From IMG/VR virus record IMGVR_UViG_3300047359_000202, positions 1 through 41,830 of that record: 41,830 nucleotides of DNA; one strand, given 5' to 3'. The notes under the pieces were generated by a model. It was not told the DNA's origin and did not search any database. It saw only the letters and a program-made list of their open reading frames with translations. The DNA is from a virus. A program made the position numbers and the translations under genes. Every line of letters begins with the position of its first letter. Within the stretch, counting starts at the first letter, position 1. Shown one piece after another: positions 23,718-31,518 of the stretch.

Positions 23718-26700
23718 TTATTTTAGACTATCTAATTTGTTTAGAATAGTTGCAAATCCATCAGATGACATAACAGAACCTTCTTTAACTAAGTCAGCAC
23801 CATTGTAGCCCATTCTGTCTTCTTGACCAGCAATGACCGGGATAGTTGTTTGTCCTGTTGACTTCTGTTTGTTAATTCCACCAGAGATTACTTTAGTCAT
23901 AAAGTCGATATCTTGTTCAAATGAAGTATCGGTGCCGTTTTTACCTGCATCGTTAGCCCATTCATCAAGTTTTTCTTCTTTCATGTCTCCACATGCTTCA
24001 TCAACGTCTTTCTCAGAATCGTCTTTCTTACCTTTCTTTTTATCTTGGTATGCTTTAAGACCTGCTGGTATTTTACCTTCTTCTAAATCGTCTTCTTCAG
24101 ATTCTGCTACTTTGAATTCTCTCTGATCATCAGTTTCCATCTCAGTGATTTCTTCGTTTTCACCGTCGTTTACAGAGTCCTTAGGGGCATCCTCTGCGCC
24201 TTCTTTAGTTAAAAGTCTCTCATCATCATGTTGTGATAATGGCTGAGTAGGTTCTTCTGAAGATTCTACACCTACTTCTGCTAGTAAGTCTAAAGTTCTA
24301 ATAGTTTCTTCTAATGACTTAGGTTTATTGTCGTCTTCTTTGTCTCTCTTACCGAACTTGCCTCGTGAATCATCTCTGCGATCTTTTTCACTCTGTTTCT
24401 TACCAGATTCTTTACCGTCTTTCATACCGAGTTGTTCGTCTTCTCTGTCATCATAGCCTTGCTTTTCATCTAACTGAGCAAGTTCATCTAATTGTGCAAG
24501 AGTTTCTTCTAATGATTTTTCTCTATGCTCTGAATCTCTCTTACCAAATTTACCATAAGAGTCATCTCTACGTGCTTTGTCTGATTGTTTGTGATCTGAT
24601 TCTTTTCCAGTTCTCATGCCTAATGACTCATCTTCTTTGTCATCATAGCCTTGTCCTTCTTTAGAGATTTCTCTGTGTTCTTCGTCACGTTTGCCGAACT
24701 TGCCATATGAATCATCTCTACGGTCTTTCATAGATTGATGCTTACCTGACTCTTTACCAGTTCTCATGCCTAATGACTCATCTTCTTTGTCATCATAGCC
24801 TTGATCTTCTTCCATGTGATGCTTATCTTTGTAGTCATCATATTCTAAATCTTTAGTGACATCTTCTCCATCTCTACCTGAATGTCTACGACCGTCATAA
24901 TGTGCATCATGTGCAACTTCTTTACCTGCTCTTTCAGCATGGTCGTCCATTTCTGCATCTGATTCTTCTTTCATGGAATCTCCACAACCTTCTTCCATGT
25001 TGTGTTGGTCGCCACATGATTCACATGCCGCATCATCTACTTGTACATCAATGTCAGTACCAGGTGCTTCTACTTCATCTTCATAGTCACCGTCTACGTC
25101 TACAATACCCATTAACTTGAGCATGTCATCGTGTGAACCATTAGGCTCAACTTCTACTTCAGGACTACCATAGAATGATACGTCTCCTACTGCAGGTTGT
25201 TCTACATCTACAACCTCTGCATCGCCGTATTGCCCTAAGCCTACGTCTTTAACAAACTTGATTAACTTGTCTGCTTCTGCATCTGTTGCGTTAACACTAA
25301 CTCTGTCTGGTTGATTTTCTTCACCTTGAGTGATAGACATTGTATAGCCTTCATCAAGTTTGGTTTTTGTTGATTTTTTACCTTCAACTAAATGAGAGTT
25401 TAATTCTTTTTCTAAAGACTCAAAAGTCCATGCATCTTCTTCTAATTCTGCGGCTTCTGATGTCTTTGTATATTCTTTTCCGCCTACTGTAAACTTGTCA
25501 CCTTTTTCTTTTCCTACCATTGCGCCTGAGAATGCGTTGCCTTCGTCCATGTCATCTTCATCGATGCCTTTACGTGCTACGGTTTGTGCGTCCCAGTCAT
25601 ATTTGTCATATGCACCGTCATCATCAGCACCAACGTTTCCGTCTGGAGAAGATTCTGCTTCGCCCATTGCACCATAAGATGCCATAGTATCTACGACTTC
25701 ATCTTCGCCTTCTTCAAATACGCCATCGCCAGTTAATTTATCACCTGCGATTCCACCTAATGCCGCACCTGCTGCCTTACCTATAGTTGCTCCAGGGACA
25801 CCACCGATTGAACCACCGATTGCTGTGCCTGCCATGCCACCTAGTTTAGATCCTGCAATAGCACCGCCGACTCCACCGAGTACGCCTTCTTCCATACCTG
25901 CGATTGGTTGTTGTCTAATTCCCATACCTGAAGTATCTGAAGTATCAAAACCATCTGTAGCATCAAGACCAGCCTTAGCATCTTCATAAGTGTTCTTCAT
26001 GCCACATGCTTCATCAAGACCTGTCTTGTAGCCTTCGTGGTATGCTCTAGCACCTTCAGAACCTGCATCATGTGGACATGCATAAGATCCTTTACATAAA
26101 CCATGAGATTTACCCATGTGCTTTGCGGCCTTCAGAATATGCTCTGCGCCTTCTTTTAAGTTTGTTTTAGTATTTTTAATCATAATAGTAAGTTCTTCTT
26201 TATTGCACTTAGGGTGCAGTTGTTGTATTTGTGATGTAGACAAACCTTCTGAACACATAGATTTCACTTTTGAAATACTAGGTAGTTTACTTGATTTGCT
26301 TACTTTACCTTTTGCCTTTTCTTTTACAAGTTGAGGTGTGTCAGCATCGTTGGCTGCCAAAGCGGCGTTTGCCGCGGCGTTGCCTCTTTCATCGTTAGAT
26401 GAATTATGTGAACCGTCATCTGCTGGATATTGAGCACCTTCTTCAAATGTTAAGGGAGATGCTTGTCCTGGACCTTGTGGGGGCATTTCGCCCTCTTTCA
26501 TCTTGCCTAATGTTTTAGCAAGACTTGCTTGTTTCTCTGTTTTTGCTGGGAAGTCATCTTTGTTTGCTAATACTTTGTTTGCAAATGCTTTAGTAGTCAT
26601 TCCGTGACTTTTTGCTTTCTTAGTGAAAGCACCTTTGTTTTTAGTTGCGCCAGCAATCCAATCTTTTGCTTCTCTGATTGTTTCTTCGTCATCATCCATT

Positions 26701-27500
26701 ACTTTGTCTAAGACTTTTTTACCGCCATATAGCAATGCTACTGCGGCTAATAACGGAAGACCATATGTTGATGCTGTTCTTTTAACTGTATCGAATGCGG
26801 CGTCACCTATTGCATCTCTAATCATTCCACCTGCACCGTCACCCAATGCGGCTATTTTTTCGGCGCCTTGATCAAACATAAGTTTACCTGAATCAATCAT
26901 ATCATTCAGGCCGCCAAATGTCCTATTGGTCAGATCATAGATTTCGACGGCGCCGTCTTTGACATTGCCTGCTAATTCTCTACCTTGTTCTGTGCCGGCT
27001 GTAGCACCAACTGCCGCAGTTTTGATTGGGTTCTTTGCCGCATATTTCGCTCCGGCCTTTGAGATTCCACTAATCATCTGAGCACCACGTTTTGCTAACC
27101 AAGGACCTGCCACTCTAGCACCAGTCATAAGTGCTGGGCCTAATGCCGCTAAAGGAGCAAGTTCGTCAAGTTGCTCGTCTTCTTGCATTTCTTGACCGAT
27201 AGTTAATTCGCCCTTGTCAATTGCTTGTGACATTTGATTTGCAACTTGTGGGTTAGACACAGAGCCGATTGCTTCACCGTCTTTGTGAATTGTTTGTGCT
27301 CCAGGCTTTGCTGGTTCTAATGATAGTTCTTCAAAGACATTTTTCAATGAAGGAAGATTTAATTCGTTTGTTATTGGCTCAACAACTTCTGCTGATTCAG
27401 TTAACATGTTACTAGGTCTTTTAGTTTTTTTCTCAACGACAGGTTTCTTTTCTTCACCCTTTAAAGAGTCTAGTTGAGTTAAAATATCTTTAAAATCCAT
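23718..27500 (-). CDS. Large acidic repeat protein with glycine-zipper segment (putative internal virion or scaffold protein)
   Basis: 1260 residues. Begins MDFKDILTQLDSLK and ends TILNKLDSLK, an N/C-terminal echo. About 125-200 is Ala/Gly-rich and amphipathic; about 245-262 (LPLLAAVALLYGG) is a possible membrane segment. About 535-590 is a glycine zipper (GGVGGAIAGSKLGGMAGTAI...GAALGGIAG), a pattern common in membrane-inserting proteins. A Cys/His segment CKGSYACPHDAGSEGARAYHEG lies near 470. Residues about 898-1070 contain three tandem repeats of QGYDDKEDESLGMRTGKES...DDSYGKFGKRD. The rest is strongly acidic and disordered. Late-region position next to head genes suggests an internal head or DNA-ejection protein, or a scaffold; not recognised as a T4 protein. 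AGGAT precedes the ATG. Confidence 0.75.
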   Translation of the reverse strand: MDFKDILTQLDSLKGEEKKPVVEKKTKRPSNMLTESAEVVEPITNELNLPSLKNVFEELSLEPAKPGAQTIHKDGEAIGSVSNPQVANQMSQAIDKGELTIGQEMQEDEQLDELAPLAALGPALMTGARVAGPWLAKRGAQMISGISKAGAKYAAKNPIKTAAVGATAGTEQGRELAGNVKDGAVEIYDLTNRTFGGLNDMIDSGKLMFDQGAEKIAALGDGAGGMIRDAIGDAAFDTVKRTASTYGLPLLAAVALLYGGKKVLDKVMDDDEETIREAKDWIAGATKNKGAFTKKAKSHGMTTKAFANKVLANKDDFPAKTEKQASLAKTLGKMKEGEMPPQGPGQASPLTFEEGAQYPADDGSHNSSNDERGNAAANAALAANDADTPQLVKEKAKGKVSKSSKLPSISKVKSMCSEGLSTSQIQQLHPKCNKEELTIMIKNTKTNLKEGAEHILKAAKHMGKSHGLCKGSYACPHDAGSEGARAYHEGYKTGLDEACGMKNTYEDAKAGLDATDGFDTSDTSGMGIRQQPIAGMEEGVLGGVGGAIAGSKLGGMAGTAIGGSIGGVPGATIGKAAGAALGGIAGDKLTGDGVFEEGEDEVVDTMASYGAMGEAESSPDGNVGADDDGAYDKYDWDAQTVARKGIDEDDMDEGNAFSGAMVGKEKGDKFTVGGKEYTKTSEAAELEEDAWTFESLEKELNSHLVEGKKSTKTKLDEGYTMSITQGEENQPDRVSVNATDAEADKLIKFVKDVGLGQYGDAEVVDVEQPAVGDVSFYGSPEVEVEPNGSHDDMLKLMGIVDVDGDYEDEVEAPGTDIDVQVDDAACESCGDQHNMEEGCGDSMKEESDAEMDDHAERAGKEVAHDAHYDGRRHSGRDGEDVTKDLEYDDYKDKHHMEEDQGYDDKEDESLGMRTGKESGKHQSMKDRRDDSYGKFGKRDEEHREISKEGQGYDDKEDESLGMRTGKESDHKQSDKARRDDSYGKFGKRDSEHREKSLEETLAQLDELAQLDEKQGYDDREDEQLGMKDGKESGKKQSEKDRRDDSRGKFGKRDKEDDNKPKSLEETIRTLDLLAEVGVESSEEPTQPLSQHDDERLLTKEGAEDAPKDSVNDGENEEITEMETDDQREFKVAESEEDDLEEGKIPAGLKAYQDKKKGKKDDSEKDVDEACGDMKEEKLDEWANDAGKNGTDTSFEQDIDFMTKVISGGINKQKSTGQTTIPVIAGQEDRMGYNGADLVKEGSVMSSDGFATILNKLDSLK
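24290..24806 (-). repeat. Three tandem 50-65-codon repeats (GYDDKEDE units)
   Basis: Units start at about 24806, 24658 and 24463. The first two are nearly identical in protein over GYDDKEDESLGMRTGKES and DDSYGKFGKRD; the third has diverged (DREDEQLGMKDGKES). The second and third carry an added KSLEET helix. Confidence 0.85.
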
Positions 27501-27510
27501 AATGTTATCC

Positions 27511-28137
27511 TTAGTACCCTGCTGATGTTTCAGGTTTGGGTCCTCTTTTAACGTCAGTCATTGGACTCTTTTGACCTTTAATTGAATCATCTGTCCAAGG
27601 CTTCCAAGGATCAAAAGAATCTTTAGTGTTCTTTTGATCTGCAGGTAAACCTACTTTACCTACGTTTTTATGTTCTGCGTGTTTGTGAATGCTGTCTAAA
27701 TACTTATCACCGTATTCTTCACTGGCTTCTTTTCCATTGTCATTCATTTCTTCATTTTGTAAGAGAGGTGTATCTTTCATTTCATTTTCATAACCGACCA
27801 TTTCTTTATCAATGCTATCATCAAACATTGTATTGACCATTCTTACATAATTGATATTGTGACCTAACAGTTGTGCTAACTGTTGAATCATTGGCTCTGT
27901 TACGGGATATGCAAACTGACACTTAAATATGTGTACTGGTTCATTTGAAAGATTGGGGAAACCATATGGTGATTTCATAATCGGTGTTGATGTTGGGCCT
28001 TTAATTTCTTTAGGCTCAAACTTGTTTAAGTTATGTTTAAATAACTCTAAGAAATTTTTGCTACAGTCACCAGCAACTTTGATTGTACAATCATAAGTAT
28101 GAACCGATTCTGCAATGTAATGTTTTAAACTTTTCAT
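27511..28137 (-). CDS. Conserved late phage protein (MKSLKHYIAES family)
   Basis: A 208-residue protein from the ATG at 28137. An open frame extends 24 codons further upstream, but a late promoter at 28160-28167 would start transcription at about 28154, so only the shorter start is carried, with GGGAA before it. The N-terminal 120 residues appear globular: MKSLKHYIAESVHTYDCTIK, a beta region, then VHIFKCQFAYPVTEPMIQQLAQLLG and VNTMFDD. The C-terminal half is charged and disordered. I recall this N-terminal pattern in marine T4-like phages without a firm function. It lies directly upstream of the 1260-aa gene and shares its late promoter, so both may belong to the same assembly step. Confidence 0.78.
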   Translation of the reverse strand: MKSLKHYIAESVHTYDCTIKVAGDCSKNFLELFKHNLNKFEPKEIKGPTSTPIMKSPYGFPNLSNEPVHIFKCQFAYPVTEPMIQQLAQLLGHNINYVRMVNTMFDDSIDKEMVGYENEMKDTPLLQNEEMNDNGKEASEEYGDKYLDSIHKHAEHKNVGKVGLPADQKNTKDSFDPWKPWTDDSIKGQKSPMTDVKRGPKPETSAGY

Positions 28138-28158
28138 ATTGTATAGTTCCCGTATAAT

Positions 28159-28167
28159 ATATTTATC
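28159..28167 (-). promoter_or_regulatory. Late promoter inside the end of the gp16-like gene
   Basis: Minus strand GATAAATATA overlaps the final codon and stop of the upstream gene (28166). Predicted leader 17 nt before the ATG at 28137. Confidence 0.72.
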
Positions 28168-28651
28168 ATTCCTCTGTGTTTTTTGCAGATAAAACTCGTA
28201 GTAATTCATTACGATCTAAGTTTTGAGCACCATCACCTAAGGGTATATTTTCTATTTTTTCTTCTATTTTTGCTTGACGTTGATCTAATGTTGCTTTCTT
28301 TAATTGTAAATCAATCATTTTTAATTTTTTGTTTAGTTTAGCAGTCTTAGCAGTAATAGCATGATTCAACATATTACTAGCAACACTAAAAATGTCACCG
28401 CTGAAACGTGAATCAACTTGCATTCCTAAATCCATTAAATCTTGGAAACTTGTTTCTGCTTTCTTACTAAGTTCATCCATTTCTCTATCAGATGCTTCTA
28501 GTCCTCTAACTGTAGGTAAAGCAGTTTCGATCTTTTCTAAATTGTTTAATGCTTCTTTAGTAACTTCTTCTGCTACTCCAGGAATAGGTTCATTCAGTTC
28601 ATTTTCGTCACTGGATGCCAAGTCAAATAATTCTTCAAGTTTTTTTGTCAT
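28166..28651 (-). CDS. gp16-like small terminase subunit (probable)
   Basis: 161 residues, against 164 for T4 gp16. The N-terminus KLEELFDLASSDENE is followed by an acidic linker, then three helices. The central pair (DLMDLGMQVDSRFSGDIFSVASNML, taken in parts, and HAITAKTAKLNKKLKMIDLQLKKA) matches in layout the coiled-coil oligomerisation core of T4-type gp16, which forms rings that regulate the gp17 packaging motor. No gp17 is in the window. The assignment rests on length, helical layout and neighbours, not on a diagnostic motif, so it is tentative. The ATG follows TAAATA by 5 nt, suggesting another leaderless start. Confidence 0.6.
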   Translation of the reverse strand: MTKKLEELFDLASSDENELNEPIPGVAEEVTKEALNNLEKIETALPTVRGLEASDREMDELSKKAETSFQDLMDLGMQVDSRFSGDIFSVASNMLNHAITAKTAKLNKKLKMIDLQLKKATLDQRQAKIEEKIENIPLGDGAQNLDRNELLRVLSAKNTEE

Positions 28652-28656
28652 ACATC

Positions 28657-28664
28657 TATTTAGT
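28657..28664 (-). promoter_or_regulatory. Weak late element (ACTAAATA) before the gp16-like gene
   Basis: Six of eight bases fit the late element and the distance to the ATG (5 nt) is the same as at 9694, 35253 and 41111. It overlaps the stop of gp4. A weak call. Confidence 0.4.
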
Positions 28665-29110
28665 TACTTTCCACGCCCATTGTAGAAAAGGTCATCTTCT
28701 GTAACTACCCTAAATTTAATACCTTGTGCTTTACAGAATGCTTGTGCTGATTTCCATTTAGCATGATTGATAGCAATTGTTGCTCGTTGCTTTGCATTCT
28801 TAACTTTTTCTGTTATAATACTTTCTGCTTTAGGTTTTATTTCTATTAACTCTGCGTTTGTTCTTCCGTACTTGTCTTGGTAAACAATAAAAAAGTCAGG
28901 TATATAATTAGTACGTCTACCTTTAAAAGGATGCAAATAAGGAATAACGATAGATTCACTAGCCCACTTAACCACTTTGTCATTGGTATCACAAAAGATC
29001 ATAAACGTAAGTTCCCAGCCTGATCGATACTTAGGCTTGCCTTTACCTACATATTTGTGTGGATTTTTTATAGTGTAAATACCCTGTGCGTATTTTCTTC
29101 TACGAGGCAT
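28664..29110 (-). CDS. 4: gp4-like head-completion protein (endonuclease-like fold)
   Basis: 148 residues, close to T4 gp4 (150). The segment YRSGWELTFMIFCDTNDKVVKW with following PYLHPFKGRRTNYIPDFFIVY, then AELIEIKPKAE, gives the E...PD...ExK arrangement of a restriction-endonuclease-like (TnsA-type) fold. T4 gp4 (gp50/65) acts after packaging to make heads competent for tail joining. The nuclease-like residues E (in SGWEL), D (in IPDF) and E-x-K (IEIKP) are all present, so catalytic activity is plausible. AAGGGGAAC precedes the ATG. Confidence 0.85.
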   Translation of the reverse strand: MPRRRKYAQGIYTIKNPHKYVGKGKPKYRSGWELTFMIFCDTNDKVVKWASESIVIPYLHPFKGRRTNYIPDFFIVYQDKYGRTNAELIEIKPKAESIITEKVKNAKQRATIAINHAKWKSAQAFCKAQGIKFRVVTEDDLFYNGRGK

Positions 29111-29119
29111 TTGTTCCCC

Positions 29120-29497
29120 TTATGGTAATACGTTGCGTTGTACTGCTTGATTAGGAGTGGGTACCCTTGATACTCCATACAATGCTGTTTTTGACTTTAA
29201 TAAATTGAGATAAAAAGCCATTTCTGTGTTTACTTGAAGTTTTGTTAGTACATTAGTCTTAAAGTAATCCATAAAGATTTGAATGTTTGTTCCTGTTTCT
29301 TGTGCTATTCTAAACAGTGTAGTTGCATACTGTGATGCTGTCTGCTTAGTTCTTTCAGATTCAGGATTGCCTTTTAAGACTCCTACAAAATATGAATATA
29401 CTGAATCCCAATCAGCGGCATTAACTTGTAATGGCACACTATAAAACGTATCAAAAATTTCTAATGTGTTTTCACGGTATGTTATGTTTATTGGCAT
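29120..29497 (-). CDS. Putative baseplate or tail protein (125 aa)
   Basis: Begins MPINITYRENTLEIFDTFYS; mostly helical after residue 25 (VYSYFVGVLKG, ASQYATTLFRIAQETG, MAFYLNLLKSKTALYGV) and ends with a Pro/Asn-rich tail TPNQAVQRNVLP. It does not resemble T4 gp53, the gene that follows gp4 in T4. The ATG overlaps the previous stop by one base (TAATG), so it is coupled to the tube-like gene, and the next gene is gp4. This setting favours a small tail or baseplate component. Function unknown. Confidence 0.78.
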   Translation of the reverse strand: MPINITYRENTLEIFDTFYSVPLQVNAADWDSVYSYFVGVLKGNPESERTKQTASQYATTLFRIAQETGTNIQIFMDYFKTNVLTKLQVNTEMAFYLNLLKSKTALYGVSRVPTPNQAVQRNVLP

Positions 29498-30693
29498 TAT
29501 GCTCCTCCCGTCCCGTCTGACTGCCCGCCGGCCGGTGGAGGTTCATCTTGTGTGTTATTGTTATTAGCACCTGTAACTACTCCTTGGTTAGCAATGTTTA
29601 CTATTGTTGGAGTTGCGCCATTAACTGGAGTGTCAGTATCTCCTCCATTAATAAGATTATTTAAAAAGTTCGTTGCGTAATCTGTCAATCCGGAAGTGAC
29701 TTGATTAACCGCAGTTTCAACTAATCCTGATCCACGATTTTGATATGTTTCATAAGCAAAACGAGCATAATCTCGGGCTGTTCCATCATCTCCTAAAAAT
29801 GCAGGAGGGAAATCTCCTATCAGATTATTACCGCCCTGTTCAAGTGGACTTTCAGTTATATCATAACTGTCAGGTCCTCCGAATCCTGCTACTTCCTCTC
29901 CATCAAATTCACGTCGGGGTAGTCCTGTACCGTCTTCTAACTCTTCTCCTATCTTGCCTGAGTTATAAACTACAGTTTCATAGTTGATAGTCATTCTATT
30001 TTGCATTGTTCCGCCACCGTCTGCATAATCATAAGTGTCATGGTCAAACGTTGTGATGATTGGATTAATTAAAGTGTATGCAATGTAATTTCCTGCCCAC
30101 ATACCATATACAGTGATGTTATTAAAGAAAGGAACTTTCTCTCCGCCGTCTGCTCTATTTCCACTTGGACCCCGGGCATCTCCCCTATAACCATATTCGG
30201 TATCACCTGATATAGATGGATCATATATATTACGTCTATTGTAATCTTTTATAGCCGGTGCAGTAGTCCAAGGGTCAACTACAGGATTCCATGCATCTGC
30301 ATAGTTATATCTATAGTATGCGTCCCACATTGCAGTAATCTGCGATGCATTATCATCATGGAATGTAATGTCAATAGGTTGATATTTTATCTTTGATTGA
30401 ATCAAACGTTTTCTATTATATTGATTCATCTCTTGCACGTCCATATTAAACGTGGGCAATTTAATTTGTTTTACTAAGAGTCCGTAGTTTTGTCCTGTTG
30501 GAGGTTGATATGCTGTAGGGTTAATTTCAAACCAAGTATGGAAAGTAAATTTGACTTTACCTGCATTGGCCATGCCACCTGGCAAAAAGTTTTTCTGAGC
30601 ATGAGTATAGTCTCGCAGATATGTTCTGCCAACTAAAGTGCCCGTGAGGTTTTGAAGAAATTCATCTCTGACTTGTCCAAAATCAATTCCCAT
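29497..30693 (-). CDS. Tail-tube-fold protein, probable baseplate tube initiator (gp54/gp48-like)
   Basis: 398 residues. The fold signs of T4-type tube proteins are visible: KFTFHTWFEINP, VKQIKLPTFNMDVQEMNQYN, DITFHDDNASQITAMWDAYY, then a Gly-rich insertion, and NNITVYGMWAGNYIAYTL, INPIITTFDHDTYDYADGGG, MTINYETVVY. The residue pattern is the same as in gp19-type tube subunits, but the protein is nearly twice as long and has a disordered C-terminus ending PPPAGGQSDGTGGA. Tube-fold proteins of this size form the baseplate ring on which the tube starts (gp54, gp48) or cap it. A late promoter with a 15-nt leader and GGAG precedes it. Confidence 0.72.
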   Translation of the reverse strand: MGIDFGQVRDEFLQNLTGTLVGRTYLRDYTHAQKNFLPGGMANAGKVKFTFHTWFEINPTAYQPPTGQNYGLLVKQIKLPTFNMDVQEMNQYNRKRLIQSKIKYQPIDITFHDDNASQITAMWDAYYRYNYADAWNPVVDPWTTAPAIKDYNRRNIYDPSISGDTEYGYRGDARGPSGNRADGGEKVPFFNNITVYGMWAGNYIAYTLINPIITTFDHDTYDYADGGGTMQNRMTINYETVVYNSGKIGEELEDGTGLPRREFDGEEVAGFGGPDSYDITESPLEQGGNNLIGDFPPAFLGDDGTARDYARFAYETYQNRGSGLVETAVNQVTSGLTDYATNFLNNLINGGDTDTPVNGATPTIVNIANQGVVTGANNNNTQDEPPPAGGQSDGTGGA

Positions 30694-30711
30694 ATATTAA
30701 TCTCCTATAAG

Positions 30712-30721
30712 AGTATTTATC
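30712..30721 (-). promoter_or_regulatory. Late promoter (GATAAATACT)
   Basis: Minus strand GATAAATACTC; predicted start 30708, leader 15 nt containing GGAG before the ATG at 30693. Confidence 0.78.
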
Positions 30722-30734
30722 TAAACTATATACC

Positions 30735-30766
30735 CATAAAAAAACCGGTCGAAACCGGCTTTTTTA
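30735..30766 (-). terminator. Terminator after gp19 with UUCG tetraloop
   Basis: On the minus strand CCGGT-TTCG-ACCGG is flanked by AAAAAAG before and seven T after. The UUCG loop makes an unusually stable hairpin. It ends the tail-tube transcript 20 nt after the stop at 30786. A-T flanks make it potentially bidirectional. Confidence 0.9.
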
Positions 30767-30785
30767 ATTAAAATAATTCTATTAC

Positions 30786-31433
30786 TTACGTAGCAGTACC
30801 AATCTGACTTGGGAATGTCTGTAGACCAGACTGTCCAACACCAGCACCCGGTACGCCGTTTAGATCGCCGCCAGCATTTGTCTGGACTGCGTTATCGTAA
30901 CGTAGAGTCATAGCAATAGTCACTGCATCAGATGTACCATAGTTTAGAGTCTGATAGTTTGCTTGTTGTAAGAAACAACCTGCTAATGACCAGTTTTCTA
31001 ATACTGTTGGTGTATTGATACCGTTACCACCGTCTAAGATTTGAATTTCAGTTTCAAACTTATAGTCTCCACCTGCGGCCGCTGAGGACTGCTCGTAGAA
31101 ATCTAATTGACGTTGTAACTGAGCACCAACTGCTTTTGATACATTACCAGAAGCATCGTCTCTGACGTTGATAGCAAGTGTTTGCCATGTGTGTTTACCA
31201 GCAAGATAGACACGTGAGTTGTACACGTTCATAGTGATTTCGTCAAACTGAACTTGTGGTCTCGCACAGTCTACTACTTGTCTAGTAAGAATAAGTGAAG
31301 AATCATCGTCAAAACCAAAATTAATAAAGTTCACACGGAATCGATATTGAAGTTTTGGCATCAACAAGTTTTGGTTAGCGCCTCCCTCAGGTTGTACCGA
31401 AAGTTTTGCTAATGTATCTGAGGCTGTTGCCAT
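30786..31433 (-). CDS. 19: Tail tube protein gp19
   Basis: 215 residues; T4 gp19 is 163. Key segments: LLMPKLQYRFRVNFINFGFD, LTRQVVDCARPQVQFDEITMNVYNSRVYLAGKHTWQ (in parts), LAINVRDDASGNVSKAVGAQLQRQLDFYE and the C-terminal GCFLQQANYQTLNYGTSDA with VTIAMTLRYDNAVQ. This is the standard T4-type tube subunit, which stacks in hexamers inside the sheath and conducts DNA. Extra residues are mainly at the C-terminus (Gly/Pro-rich). AGGAG before the ATG, its own late promoter, and its own strong terminator fit the high copy number needed. Confidence 0.93.
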   Translation of the reverse strand: MATASDTLAKLSVQPEGGANQNLLMPKLQYRFRVNFINFGFDDDSSLILTRQVVDCARPQVQFDEITMNVYNSRVYLAGKHTWQTLAINVRDDASGNVSKAVGAQLQRQLDFYEQSSAAAGGDYKFETEIQILDGGNGINTPTVLENWSLAGCFLQQANYQTLNYGTSDAVTIAMTLRYDNAVQTNAGGDLNGVPGAGVGQSGLQTFPSQIGTAT

Positions 31434-31465
31434 TGTTAATCTCCTGTTTTAATATATCTTAATAT

Positions 31466-31474
31466 ATATTTATC
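31466..31474 (-). promoter_or_regulatory. Late promoter for gp19
   Basis: Minus strand GATAAATATA in the 85-bp gap between sheath and tube genes. Predicted start 31461, leader 28 nt, with AGGAG before the ATG. Confidence 0.75.
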
Positions 31475-31483
31475 TTTTTAATT

Positions 31484-31505
31484 CAGAGAGGCCGAAGCCT
31501 CTCTG
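31484..31505 (-). terminator. 9-bp UUCG hairpin between gp18 and gp19
   Basis: CAGAGAGGC-TTCG-GCCTCTCTG on the minus strand, 14 nt after the sheath stop. It lacks a T-tract on that strand (AATTAAAAAG follows) but has one on the plus strand. It may end the sheath transcript partially, or protect the 3' end of its mRNA. Confidence 0.6.
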
Positions 31506-31518
31506 TATATCTTTTTTA

